13,062 nucleotides of DNA from Desulfobacteraceae bacterium (GTDB lineage Bacteria > Desulfobacterota > Desulfobacteria > Desulfobacterales > Desulfobacteraceae): NCBI GenBank assembly GCA_011390435.1, contig JAABSK010000054.1:1-13062 (forward strand), read 5' to 3'. The position numbers were made by a program, and so were the translations under genes. This document shows positions 1 to 7,625 of the stretch, in pieces (position 1 is the stretch's first letter; the number at the start of each line of letters is the position of its first letter). A model generated the notes under the pieces. It ran no database searches, had not been told where the DNA came from, and worked only from the letters and a program-made list of their open reading frames with translations.

Positions 1-1
1 T

Positions 2-193
2 TTAAAGCAGGCAGGGTGCAAAACCATCAAAGGCCTGTTTCTGGTGGCCGCACCCGAAGGCATTGCCAGGGTCACGGAAAAACACCCGGATGTGGATATC
101 CATGTGGCCTCAGTGGATGAATGTTTAAATGATGTCGGCTATATTCTCCCGGGTCTGGGAGATGCCGGAGATAAAATTTTCGGAACCAAATAA
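2..193 (+). CDS. upp: Uracil phosphoribosyltransferase, C-terminal part (5' end outside window)
   Basis: The reading frame from base 2 to the TAA at 191-193 encodes the last 63 residues of a uracil phosphoribosyltransferase. This cytosolic enzyme makes UMP from uracil and PRPP in pyrimidine salvage. The tail contains the family signatures [13 protein letters not shown] (nucleotide-binding loop region) and [17 protein letters not shown] at the extreme C-terminus, close to the end of E. coli Upp. The frame is open to the window edge and no frameshift is seen. It is followed after 33 bases by a uracil permease gene on the same strand, the usual salvage pairing of importer and phosphoribosyltransferase. 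The identity is firm; only the N-terminal two thirds are missing. Confidence 0.96.
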   Translation, partial: LKQAGCKTIKGLFLVAAPEGIARVTEKHPDVDIHVASVDECLNDVGYILPGLGDAGDKIFGTK

Positions 194-226
194 CCCCATA
201 ACTTTAAAAAAAAGGGAACCAAACCC

Positions 227-1477
227 ATGTCTGATTCGACCGCTTCTTCAACTCAATACCGCTTCCGGCTGAAAGACTGTTTTTTAGGTGCCCAGATGCT
301 GTTTGTCGCATTTGGCGCACTGGTACTGGTGCCGCTGCTGACCGGACTTGATCCCAATGTGGCCTTGTTCACGGCAGGCCTCGGCACCCTGGTATTCCAG
401 GCCATTACCCGTGGCCGGGTCCCGATCTTTCTGGCATCATCATTTGCCTTTATCGCTCCGATCATATACGGGGTCAATACCTGGGGAATTCCGGGAACCA
501 TGTGCGGCCTGGCTGCTGCAGGCGTGGTGTATATCCTTTTGAGCTTCATCGTCCGGATAGGCGGTATCGGTATGGTGCACCGCATCCTCCCGTCTGTTGT
601 CACCGGCCCGGTGATCATGGTGATCGGCCTGATCCTGGCACCAGTGGCTGTTCACATGACCATGGGCAAAACCGGGGACGGCGCAGTGGTTCTCTTTGAA
701 CAGACCCCTGCCATGATTGTCGGACTGTGCGCCCTTGCCACCACCATTCTGGTCTCGATCCTGGGCAAGGGTATTTTCAGGCTCATTCCCATTCTCTGTG
801 GTATTGCCGCAGGATATGTCCTGGCACTGTTCTTTGGATTTGTTGATTTTTCAGGTGTGACAACAGCAGCCTGGTTCAAAATGCCGGGATTTGTCCTGCC
901 GGAATGGAATCTTCAGGCGATCTTCTATATTGTTCCCATCGCCATTGCGCCGGCAATTGAGCATTTCGGAGATGTGGTTGCCATCAGCGGTGTCACTGGA
1001 AAGGATTACCTCAAAGACCCAGGCGTGCAGAACACCATGCTGGGTGATGGTGTGGCCACTTCCATTGCATCATTTCTGGGCGGGCCTCCCAACACCACCT
1101 ATTCCGAAGTAACCGGGGCCGTCGCCCTGACAAAGGTCTTTAACCCGGCGATCATGACCTGGGCCGCCATTGCCGCCATTCTCCTGGCTTTTGTGGGAAA
1201 ACTCGGTGCTGTGCTGCAGACGATCCCCACCCCGGTCATGGGCGGCATCATGCTGCTGCTTTTCGGAGCGATCATGGTGGTGGGTCTGAACACCCTGGTC
1301 AAATCCGGTGAAGATCTGATGGAAGCAAGAAATCTGGCCATTGTCGCCCTGATCCTGATCTTCGGTATCGGCGGGATGAGCTTTTCAGCCGGACAGTTCC
1401 AGCTTCAGGGCATCGGGCTTGCCGGTATTCTCGGTGTGGTGCTGAACCTGGTGCTCCCGGGACGGAAAAAAAGCTGA
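227..1477 (+). CDS. uraA: Uracil/xanthine permease, NCS2 family (UraA-like)
   Basis: A 416-residue inner-membrane nucleobase:cation symporter of the NCS2 family, near the length of E. coli UraA (429). It is hydrophobic throughout, consistent with the 14-segment fold. Substrate-binding glutamates are visible: E245 in APAIEHFGD and E294 in GGPPNTTYSE, matching E241 and E290 of E. coli UraA. The residue equivalent to E. coli H245 is D249, a change I believe is common in one UraA subgroup. The start is ATG with AGGGA at 213-217, nine bases upstream. It lies 33 bases after upp with no terminator between, so the two are probably cotranscribed: the permease imports uracil and Upp traps it as UMP. 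Xanthine or another nucleobase as substrate cannot be excluded, but the upp neighbour argues for uracil. Confidence 0.95.
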   Translation: MSDSTASSTQYRFRLKDCFLGAQMLFVAFGALVLVPLLTGLDPNVALFTAGLGTLVFQAITRGRVPIFLASSFAFIAPIIYGVNTWGIPGTMCGLAAAGVVYILLSFIVRIGGIGMVHRILPSVVTGPVIMVIGLILAPVAVHMTMGKTGDGAVVLFEQTPAMIVGLCALATTILVSILGKGIFRLIPILCGIAAGYVLALFFGFVDFSGVTTAAWFKMPGFVLPEWNLQAIFYIVPIAIAPAIEHFGDVVAISGVTGKDYLKDPGVQNTMLGDGVATSIASFLGGPPNTTYSEVTGAVALTKVFNPAIMTWAAIAAILLAFVGKLGAVLQTIPTPVMGGIMLLLFGAIMVVGLNTLVKSGEDLMEARNLAIVALILIFGIGGMSFSAGQFQLQGIGLAGILGVVLNLVLPGRKKS

Positions 1478-1487
1478 CACCCATATG

Positions 1488-1534
1488 GATACAGCCCTGC
1501 TGTCTTACATAAAGACTCAATCCAGGGCTGTATC
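1488..1534. terminator. Long two-part hairpin between convergent operons
   Basis: Arms GATACAGCCCTG (1488-1499) and CAGGGCTGTATC (1523-1534) are a perfect 12-base inverted repeat. Inside is a second stem, GTCTT (1502-1506) with AAGAC (1512-1516), around a five-base loop. The structure sits between the uracil permease stop (1477) and the oxidoreductase stop (1517-1519) of the converging strand, so it could end transcription from both sides. The right arm is also the last codons of the oxidoreductase (D-T-A-L). It lacks a classical U-tract on the plus strand. On the minus strand a run of seven T begins about 15 bases after the stem. Terminator or mRNA 3'-end stabiliser is therefore an inference. 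Confidence 0.6.
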
Positions 1535-2422
1535 TGCCGATTCGTTAAACAGCTTGAACAGCGCCTGGGTTCCCAGGTTTTCATCCCCGTTGTCTGCCAG
1601 TCTGCGATACAGGGACAGGGCCAGATCCAGACCAGGCGTTTGAAGATCGACCTTTCGGGCCGACTGAACCGCAATGGACATATCTTTTATAAAATGTTTC
1701 ACATAAAAGCCGGGATCATAATCCTGATTCAACATTCTGGGCCCCAGATGATTCAATGACCATGATCCGGCAGCACCCTGCCCGATGCTTTTCAGAACGG
1801 TTTCCGGATTCAATCCGGCTTTTCTGGCATAGGCAAGGGCCTCGCACACCCCCACCATTCCTGCAGCAATGGCGATCTGATTGGCCATTTTAGTGGATTG
1901 TCCAGACCCACTGGGGCCCTGAAACACAATGTTTTTGCCCATAATGCGCAAAAGCGGAAGGGCTGCTTCAAACGCGGCAATTTCCCCTCCCACCATAATC
2001 GACAAGGTGGCGTTTTTTGCACCCAGATCGCCGCCAGACACCGGCGCATCCAGGGCGTAAATCCCGTTTTTCAGCGCCAGATCATATACCGTCACTGCCA
2101 GATCCGGCCGTGATGTGGTCATGTCCACTACCAGGCTGCCGTTTGACGCATGATTTAAGATTCCGTCCGGTCCAAGATACACCTGCTCAACATCCTCAGG
2201 ATATCCAACCATGGTGATCACCACATTGGATGCAGATGCCAGTGTCGGGATGTCCGGCGCCCACACAGCGCCCCGGTTGATCAAATCTGCTGCAGATGAC
2301 CGGGTCCGGGTATATACATGCAGCTGATATCCGGCATCCAGCAGATGCCCGGCCATACTGGTCCCCATCACCCCAAGGCCCACAAAACCGATCGGAGTCG
2401 TCTCAGGTTCGATCGTGATCAT
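1517..2422 (-). CDS. NAD(P)-dependent beta-hydroxyacid dehydrogenase (3-hydroxyisobutyrate dehydrogenase / tartronate semialdehyde reductase family)
   Basis: A 301-residue cytosolic dehydrogenase of typical family length. The N-terminal Rossmann domain carries GFVGLGVMG (12-20, the GxGxxG dinucleotide loop). The substrate-binding segment DAPVSGGDLGA starts at residue 125. The catalytic lysine motif is in GSGQSTKMANQ (K178, with N182 after it), and FIKDM (K246, D247) lies in the C-terminal helical domain. Members reduce or oxidise short beta-hydroxyacids such as 3-hydroxyisobutyrate, tartronate semialdehyde or succinate semialdehyde; the substrate cannot be chosen from sequence. The ATG follows the phosphodiesterase stop by three bases. 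Its Shine-Dalgarno AGGAGA lies inside the end of that gene, so translation is probably coupled. It is the last gene of the minus-strand run. Confidence 0.9.
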   Translation of the reverse strand: MITIEPETTPIGFVGLGVMGTSMAGHLLDAGYQLHVYTRTRSSAADLINRGAVWAPDIPTLASASNVVITMVGYPEDVEQVYLGPDGILNHASNGSLVVDMTTSRPDLAVTVYDLALKNGIYALDAPVSGGDLGAKNATLSIMVGGEIAAFEAALPLLRIMGKNIVFQGPSGSGQSTKMANQIAIAAGMVGVCEALAYARKAGLNPETVLKSIGQGAAGSWSLNHLGPRMLNQDYDPGFYVKHFIKDMSIAVQSARKVDLQTPGLDLALSLYRRLADNGDENLGTQALFKLFNESADTALD

Positions 2423-2425
2423 TTT

Positions 2426-3265
2426 TCAATTCTCCTGTTGCAGATTTTTTTTGCTGCCACCATGAACATGTCCTGAACAAAACCATTGCACAAAATCGGT
2501 AAAAATACCATCCACCCCCATCTTTTCCAGGCAGAAAAAATGCTGACGATCATTGACGGTAAAGACATTGATTTTCCTGCCCATGGATTTTAGCTGGCCC
2601 ACCAGTGCGCCATTCACCAGATCTGCATGAACATTATATGTGGCAAATTCCAGATTCCTGCCGCTAAAACAAGCGTGTTCAGCCCTGTCCACCAGGGCCT
2701 GAACCTCAATCTGCGGGGCTGCCTGGGCAATGTATCGTAAAAAAGAGTGGTGAAAAGAAGAGATCACCACCTTGTCCGGTGAGATCCCTGACTGGCAGAT
2801 GACGTCCAGTGTTTTCCGGGGAAGTTCAGTTGTCTGATCTGCTTTCTGGAAAGACTTGAGTTCCAGATTGACTTTCCAGCCTGCGTTTTGGGTAAACGCC
2901 AGTGCCTGCTCAAGAGTGGGAATGACTGCTTTTTCGCATTCAGCCAGGTCAGCCGCTGATAATTGGCCTTCGGCAATCTGTCCGAACGGATCTGTCCGGA
3001 CAAAATAGCTGCCCGCATCCAGGCGGTTGAGCTCAGCCAGTGAAAACGCTGCCAGATCATCGCACGCTCTGTCTGGAAATTTTGCGGCAGCGTCTGTGCA
3101 GCGCAGAAGGGTTTTATCATGGAACAGCACCAAGGCGCCGTCACAGGTCAGCTGCACATCTGTCTCCCACAGATCTGCCCCGAGGTACCAGGCTTTTTTT
3201 GCCGCTGTCAGTGTGTTTTCAGGGGCCAGGCTTCTGGCCCCTCTGTGGGCAATCACCCGAACCAT
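2426..3265 (-). CDS. Glycerophosphodiester phosphodiesterase (GDPD family)
   Basis: A 279-residue enzyme that hydrolyses glycerophosphodiesters to glycerol-3-phosphate and an alcohol. The TIM-barrel signature is complete: HRGA with H7 and R8 at strand 1, the metal ligands E34 and D36 in LWETDVQLT, H49 in LFHD, and E135 in NLELKS. VNDRQHFF, GVDGIFTDF and the barrel end follow. There is no signal peptide or membrane segment, so it is predicted cytosolic (UgpQ-like rather than periplasmic GlpQ). The ATG lies 15 bases after the citrate synthase stop and no strong Shine-Dalgarno is visible, suggesting coupling to upstream translation. Its link with citrate synthase looks like operon convenience rather than a shared pathway. 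Confidence 0.93.
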   Translation of the reverse strand: MVRVIAHRGARSLAPENTLTAAKKAWYLGADLWETDVQLTCDGALVLFHDKTLLRCTDAAAKFPDRACDDLAAFSLAELNRLDAGSYFVRTDPFGQIAEGQLSAADLAECEKAVIPTLEQALAFTQNAGWKVNLELKSFQKADQTTELPRKTLDVICQSGISPDKVVISSFHHSFLRYIAQAAPQIEVQALVDRAEHACFSGRNLEFATYNVHADLVNGALVGQLKSMGRKINVFTVNDRQHFFCLEKMGVDGIFTDFVQWFCSGHVHGGSKKNLQQEN

Positions 3266-3280
3266 GAGATGCGATCTGCT

Positions 3281-4564
3281 CTATTTGCGCTTGGAAATCG
3301 GCACATAATCCCGGATCTGTTCTCCGGTATAAATCTGGCGGGGCCGTGAAATTTTCATTTCCGGATCTGCCACATCCTCTTTCCACTGGGCAATCCAGCC
3401 TGGCAGACGGCCAATGGCAAACATGACCGTGAACATGTTGGTGGGGATGCCCATGGTTCTGAGCACAATGCCGGAATAAAAATCCACATTGGGATACAGA
3501 TTCTTTTCAATAAAATAGGAATCACTCAAGGCCACTTCTTCCAGCCGCCGGGCAATGTCCAGCAGCGGATCATTTTTCTGGGACTTGGCCAGAACAATAT
3601 CCGCCATTTTTTTCATGATTTTGGCCCGTGGATCATAGGTCTTGTAAACCCGGTGGCCAAACCCCATCAGACGGAAAGAATCTGTGGGGTCCTTTGCCCG
3701 TTTGATACAGTCATCAATGCTCATGCCGTCGTCATGAATTTTTTGAAGCATATTGACCACCGCCTGATTGGCGCCACCGTGCAGCGGCCCCCACAATGCG
3801 GAAATACCAGCGGAAATGGTGGCATAAATATTCACCTTGCCGCTTCCCACGACCCGCACAGCGGTTGTGGAACAATTCTGTTCATGGTCAGCATGCAGAA
3901 TCCAGAACACATTCAACGCCTTTACCAGATCCGGGTCAATCTGATAGGGAACCACGACATTATCAAACATCATATTTAAAAAATTGGAACAATAGCACAG
4001 GTCATGCCGGGGATAGACAACTTTCTCACCCAGAGATATCCGGTAGGCCATGGCCGCCATGGTCCTGATTTTTGAAATCAGTCGCAGATAGGTCCGGTTC
4101 ATCTCTTCTTCAAGATCGATCAGTTCAGGGTAAAAACTCCGCATGGCATTGACCATGGCAGAAAGGATCCCCATGGGGTGCGCTTTGGAAGGATAGTTCT
4201 GGTAAAAGGCCCGCATATTTTCATGGAGAAGTGAAAAATCGTTTAAATGGACACTGGTCCGTGTCAACTCCTCCTGGGTGGGCAGCTCCCCGGTGATTAA
4301 TAAAAAGGCGGTTTCCACAAAAGTTGAATTTTCAGCCAGCTGTTCAATGGGAATTCCTCTGTATCTTAAAATTCCCTTTTCTCCGTTCATGAAGGTAATG
4401 GCACTTCTGCAGCTTCCAGTACTGCCAAAACCCGGATCAAAGGTTATATATCCGGTTTCCTGACGCAATGACCTGATATCAATGGCTTTTTCACCTTCAG
4501 TTCCAACAATGATCGGCAGCGCAATCTCTTTTCCATCCAGTAGTAACGTTGCGTATTCTGTCAA
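3281..4564 (-). CDS. gltA: Citrate synthase, type II (hexameric bacterial type)
   Basis: A 427-residue citrate synthase, the length of the E. coli GltA class. It condenses oxaloacetate and acetyl-CoA at the entry to the TCA cycle. The catalytic triad is intact: H262 in WGPLHGGAN, H304 in MGFGHRVYK and D361 in YPNVDFYSG. The substrate-binding segment HADHEQN (224-230) is also present. The start is TTG, chosen because AGGAGG lies five bases upstream and the protein then begins as the family does (beta-strand N-domain containing DGKEIALPI). Several residues tied to NADH inhibition in E. coli GltA appear changed here (Q182 to E180, N189 to H187, C206 to V204), while R161 and K165 are kept. Downstream genes follow within 15 and 3 bases, so this is the first gene of a three-gene unit. 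Confidence 0.97.
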   Translation of the reverse strand: MTEYATLLLDGKEIALPIIVGTEGEKAIDIRSLRQETGYITFDPGFGSTGSCRSAITFMNGEKGILRYRGIPIEQLAENSTFVETAFLLITGELPTQEELTRTSVHLNDFSLLHENMRAFYQNYPSKAHPMGILSAMVNAMRSFYPELIDLEEEMNRTYLRLISKIRTMAAMAYRISLGEKVVYPRHDLCYCSNFLNMMFDNVVVPYQIDPDLVKALNVFWILHADHEQNCSTTAVRVVGSGKVNIYATISAGISALWGPLHGGANQAVVNMLQKIHDDGMSIDDCIKRAKDPTDSFRLMGFGHRVYKTYDPRAKIMKKMADIVLAKSQKNDPLLDIARRLEEVALSDSYFIEKNLYPNVDFYSGIVLRTMGIPTNMFTVMFAIGRLPGWIAQWKEDVADPEMKISRPRQIYTGEQIRDYVPISKRK

Positions 4565-4569
4565 TAAAA

Positions 4570-4575
4570 CCTCCT
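4570..4575 (-). promoter_or_regulatory. Shine-Dalgarno AGGAGG fixing the TTG start of gltA
   Basis: A perfect AGGAGG on the minus strand, five bases before the TTG at 4562-4564. There is no in-frame ATG nearby, so this site decides the non-ATG start. Confidence 0.85.
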
Positions 4576-4645
4576 TTTGCCTGATACGGCAATCTTATCA
4601 AATGTAAAATCGAACGAAGTGCAAGACGGGTTGCAGGGTACGATG

Positions 4646-4658
4646 GATAACGGTTATC
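4646..4658. repeat. 13-base palindrome GATAAC-G-GTTATC at the end of the zinc-ribbon gene
   Basis: A perfect dyad (six-base arms, one-base centre) overlapping the TAA of the FmdB-like gene (4654-4656), 82 bases upstream of the gltA start. It could be an operator for a gltA promoter or a minor hairpin. A near-match (11 of 13) is found at 7877-7889 in the TraB-family promoter. No function is shown. Confidence 0.4.
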
Positions 4659-4914
4659 GGGTCTCACCGGGAACAGTGTAAGTTTTACAGGATCCGCCAG
4701 AGCATTCCCGCTCCTGGGTATGAACCCCGCCGGTCTGGCCCTGAACTGAACTTCCGGCTGAACCGCCCATGGTAAAATTGGTTTTGGAAACCACCCGTTC
4801 AAATTCACCGGATTCGCATTTCGGGCATTTCACCGGATCTTTATCCCTGGATCCCATGACAAGGACCTCAAAAAATTCATCGCAGGTCAGACATTTAAAT
4901 TCATATATCGGCAT
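4654..4914 (-). CDS. FmdB-family zinc-ribbon protein
   Basis: An 86-residue small protein beginning MPIYEFKCLTC, the hallmark of the FmdB/CxxC_CxxC_SSSS family. The zinc knuckles are C8-x2-C11 and C30-x2-C33. After them come VVSKTNF and a flexible Gly/Ser-rich linker, then a second short cysteine pair C71/C76 (CSGGSC) near the C-terminus. FmdB was first named as a putative regulator of an amidase operon in Methylophilus, and the function of most members is unknown. The start is ATG with AGGGG about eight bases upstream. It stands 58 bases after recN behind its own probable promoter and 89 bases before gltA. The extra C-terminal CxxxxC pair is found in some family members and may bind metal. 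Confidence 0.88.
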   Translation of the reverse strand: MPIYEFKCLTCDEFFEVLVMGSRDKDPVKCPKCESGEFERVVSKTNFTMGGSAGSSVQGQTGGVHTQERECSGGSCKTYTVPGETR

Positions 4915-4947
4915 CGCAATTATCCCCTTGTTATTTTTAAGCTCATA

Positions 4948-4976
4948 AAATTAATCACTTATCAAACGTTTGTCAA
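4948..4976 (-). promoter_or_regulatory. Probable promoter for the FmdB-like gene (and perhaps gltA operon)
   Basis: On the minus strand a perfect -35 TTGACA (4976-4971) overlaps the recN stop codon. It is followed by a 17-base spacer and TAATTT (4953-4948) as a weak -10 (3 of 6). The expected start near 4941 gives a leader of about 26 bases. The spacer contains the perfect palindrome CAAACGTTTG (4963-4972), which could be an operator. The -35 and spacing are good and the -10 is poor. Confidence 0.5.
4963..4972. repeat. 10-base palindrome CAAACGTTTG inside promoter spacer
   Basis: A perfect palindrome directly after the recN stop codon. It overlaps the last two bases of the TTGACA box and the spacer of the probable downstream promoter. 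A bound protein here would block RNA polymerase, so an operator role is plausible but unproven. Confidence 0.4.
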
Positions 4977-6679
4977 GAGGCGGTTTGATCCAGCAGTTCG
5001 CCGGCATGGGCAAGAGTGGCCGGCGTGATGGCGCTTCCGCCGATCATCCGGGCAATTTCCCTGACCCGCTCATCCCTGCAGGTCAGCGGAACAATCGATG
5101 TGCAGGTCCGGCCGTCAACGACCTGTTTTTTTATCCGGAAATGCCCACTGCCATATTTGGCAATCTGGGCCAGATGGGTGATACAGATCACCTGATGTTT
5201 CTGGGACAATTGCCGGAGCTTGAGCCCGACCTTCTCTGATGTGGCACCGCCGATCCCCGCGTCCACCTCATCAAAAATCAATGTTTCCAGCGACTGTTTT
5301 TGGGACAAAACCGCCTTGAGGGCCAGAACAATCCTGGACAGTTCACCGCCAGAAGCGATTTTGTTCAAAGGCTTTAACGTTTCGCCCGGATTCGGACTCA
5401 GCAAAAATCCAATCTTGTCCATGCCATCCGGTCCGATTTTATACCCTTCCGCAGATTGAATATCCTCTGGTTTCTGGGGAGGATAAAAAGAAAAATCCAC
5501 GCTGAATCTGGCTTTTCCCATTTCAAGAGATGCCAGCTCCTGGGCCGCAGCTGTGGAAAGGGTTTGTGCAGCAGCTTTGCGCAACGCTGACAGCTGACCG
5601 GCTTTTTGCCGGATCTGTTCTGAAAGTGTTGCCATCTGCTTTTCACAATCTGCGATCTCAGCTTCGATATCACTGGTCTGGGCAAGCATTTTTTGTATCT
5701 GGGCATGGGTGTCAAATACCGCTTCCAGGGTTGGACCGTATTTTCTTTTGAGTTTTGCAATCAGGTCCAGTCGCTGGTCAGTGGCGTCAAGGGATGCCGG
5801 GTCCAGATCAATGTCCGAAGCGATCAAGCGAAGTTCCTCTGCAATATCCTGAAGCTCAAACACAACAGCAGACATCTGCTGGGCCACTTTGTCCAGCCGG
5901 TCATCTGAGCTGTCGAATTTCTCAAGGGTATTGCGCAGCATGGACAACCGTTCGATCAGCGCCCCGTCCCGGTCATTGATCTCATACACGCCCCCATTGA
6001 TTGCTTCAAATATCTGGGCGGCATTGACCAGGGTTTTTCGCTGTTTTTCCAGATGTGCCTCTTCATTTTCAACAAGGGCGGCTGCCTCGATCTCCTGCAT
6101 CTGAAACTCCAGAAGATCCTGTTCTTTTCTGTTCTGCTCCAGCTGCAAAGAAAGTCTGGCATGCTTCTTTTTAAGCGGCAGCACCGCATGATACACATCG
6201 CTCACTTCCTGTTTCAGATCCAGCGTTCCTGCAAATTCATCCAGGATTTCCAGATGATTTTCCGTTTTCAGCAGTCCCTGGTGGGCGTGCTGGCTGGAAA
6301 CTCCGGCCAGATTCCAGGTCACCTGCCGGAGCAGATCCAGGGTTGAGCGTTTTGAATTGACAAATACATGACTTTTCCCAGATGCCTGAACCAGCCGGCG
6401 GATGATCAGGCCTTCTGCAGGGTCAGCTCCCTGATCCTGCAGAATCCTGGCACACTCGGCTGTTTCATCGATATCAAAAAAAGCTTCCAGCTCTGCCTGA
6501 TCGCATCCTGACCGGACCAGGTCGGCAGATGCCCGGGATCCGAGCAGCAGGTTCACCGCCTCGATGATAATGGATTTTCCAGCCCCGGTTTCGCCGGTTA
6601 ACACGGAAAATCCATCATCAAACGATATCTGGATATCATCGATAATGGCAAAATTCTTTATGGACAATGTTTTAAGCAT
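4973..6679 (-). CDS. recN: DNA repair protein RecN
   Basis: A 568-residue SMC-like ATPase acting in double-strand-break repair with RecA. Its N-terminal half-head has MLKTLSIKNFAII and the Walker A GETGAGKS (29-36). A long coiled-coil middle (roughly 155-385) follows. The C-terminal half-head has the ABC signature ASGGELSR (442-449), Walker B LIFDEVDAG (467-475) and THLAQIA (501-507). Length matches the family (E. coli 553). The frame is open 19 codons further upstream, but the ATG at 6677-6679 is preferred: it gives the conserved N-terminus and has GGAGG four bases upstream. The start overlaps the end of the Gate-domain gene by eight bases, so the two are translationally coupled. No LexA box is apparent directly upstream; expression seems to come from further up. 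Confidence 0.97.
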   Translation of the reverse strand: MLKTLSIKNFAIIDDIQISFDDGFSVLTGETGAGKSIIIEAVNLLLGSRASADLVRSGCDQAELEAFFDIDETAECARILQDQGADPAEGLIIRRLVQASGKSHVFVNSKRSTLDLLRQVTWNLAGVSSQHAHQGLLKTENHLEILDEFAGTLDLKQEVSDVYHAVLPLKKKHARLSLQLEQNRKEQDLLEFQMQEIEAAALVENEEAHLEKQRKTLVNAAQIFEAINGGVYEINDRDGALIERLSMLRNTLEKFDSSDDRLDKVAQQMSAVVFELQDIAEELRLIASDIDLDPASLDATDQRLDLIAKLKRKYGPTLEAVFDTHAQIQKMLAQTSDIEAEIADCEKQMATLSEQIRQKAGQLSALRKAAAQTLSTAAAQELASLEMGKARFSVDFSFYPPQKPEDIQSAEGYKIGPDGMDKIGFLLSPNPGETLKPLNKIASGGELSRIVLALKAVLSQKQSLETLIFDEVDAGIGGATSEKVGLKLRQLSQKHQVICITHLAQIAKYGSGHFRIKKQVVDGRTCTSIVPLTCRDERVREIARMIGGSAITPATLAHAGELLDQTAS

Positions 6680-7625
6680 GGTGCCTCCGCAACCGTAAAG
6701 CAGCACTGTACAGCCAGGCCACAAGAATGGCAGCAATCAGGCGGGGAATCCACAGCCAGAAGGCTGACAAACCCAATGGCAGAAACAGTGCCGGATCTTC
6801 AATCATGGAATGGTTGATGCCGATGGACAGATGCAGCCGCTGCAAGTCATGTTTTTCAAAGGAATTGGTCCGGGTCTCTTCAACAATCACGGCAGCACCA
6901 TATGCCAGCCCGAAAACACAGGCGGTCAGCCACAACATCCCCGTGGATCTATCCAGTCCCATCAGTCTGAGTACTGGATAGATCATCCGGGTGATGGTGT
7001 CAATCACACCAAAATTTTTTCCCAGCTGAAGAAAGACCATCAACGGCATGATGATGCAGAAAATCTGAAGAACCAGGCGGACAGTCGATGTCGACCAGTT
7101 CAGAATCATTGTCCAGAAAGGCCCGGTCTGGCCGGGATATGCGCCAGCTGCCGCGATCATCCCCTCCTGGCTGCTGACGCCCATGATTCTGGCGCACACC
7201 ACTGTCACCGCAAATGCCATGATCAGCCGGAAGCCTGCGGCAACAAAGGCGTTCAAACCTGAATTCCCCTGAACAATACTCTCTTGAATGATATTGTGGC
7301 AGATGAGCGAAAAAATAGCGATCAACGTCATGTGATCCGCGGAAAAAGGCATGACTGACAACGCCCCGACCGTTCCGTATATTCCGGTGAAAAATCCCAG
7401 GATGATCACCAGTGCTGCTGCCGGCGGAAGGCCCATGCCATCCATCACCGGGGTCAATATAAAATCCAGCTGATAGATAATGCCGAAATGAACCAGAAGG
7501 GCGGTGATCAATGACACCGGCAGTATAATTTTCAGCAGCCAGACAAATGACATCCATCCTTTTTCAAGGCCCTGAACAATTGACGATTTGATGAAATAAA
7601 AAGGCTTTTCAGGTGGTTTTGTCAT
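6672..7625 (-). CDS. Membrane protein with two nucleoside-recognition (Gate) domains
   Basis: A 317-residue polytopic membrane protein with about eight hydrophobic segments. It is built as two similar halves, near residues 30-145 and 185-305, each resembling the Gate domain seen in nucleoside transporters, FeoB and SpmA/SpmB. Polar conserved stretches sit between helices: LGFFTGIYGTVGALS (76-90), ICHNIIQESIVQGNSG (108-123) and VIVEETRTNSFEKHD (246-260). The substrate is unknown; transport of a small solute or ion is inferred. I chose the ATG at 7623-7625 (MTKPPEKPF) because the 40 extra codons of the open frame upstream fall inside the preceding small gene and are not membrane-like. Even so it overlaps that gene by 17 bases and has no clear Shine-Dalgarno, suggesting coupling. 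It overlaps recN by eight bases at its 3' end. Confidence 0.85.
   Translation of the reverse strand: MTKPPEKPFYFIKSSIVQGLEKGWMSFVWLLKIILPVSLITALLVHFGIIYQLDFILTPVMDGMGLPPAAALVIILGFFTGIYGTVGALSVMPFSADHMTLIAIFSLICHNIIQESIVQGNSGLNAFVAAGFRLIMAFAVTVVCARIMGVSSQEGMIAAAGAYPGQTGPFWTMILNWSTSTVRLVLQIFCIIMPLMVFLQLGKNFGVIDTITRMIYPVLRLMGLDRSTGMLWLTACVFGLAYGAAVIVEETRTNSFEKHDLQRLHLSIGINHSMIEDPALFLPLGLSAFWLWIPRLIAAILVAWLYSAALRLRRHHA
6684..6688 (-). promoter_or_regulatory. Shine-Dalgarno GGAGG fixing the recN start
   Basis: GGAGG on the minus strand lies four bases before the ATG at 6677-6679, inside the last codons of the upstream membrane-protein gene. It supports the shorter RecN start over the 19-codon extension. 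Confidence 0.8.

Noticed and set aside
253..618. Minus-strand open frame of 121 codons inside the uracil permease gene
   Set aside because: It is antisense to a strongly conserved gene and has no recognisable protein features.
6680..6736. Longer RecN N-terminus
   Set aside because: The extra 19 codons overlap the Gate-domain gene and lack a good Shine-Dalgarno; the family N-terminus starts at 6679 with GGAGG before it.
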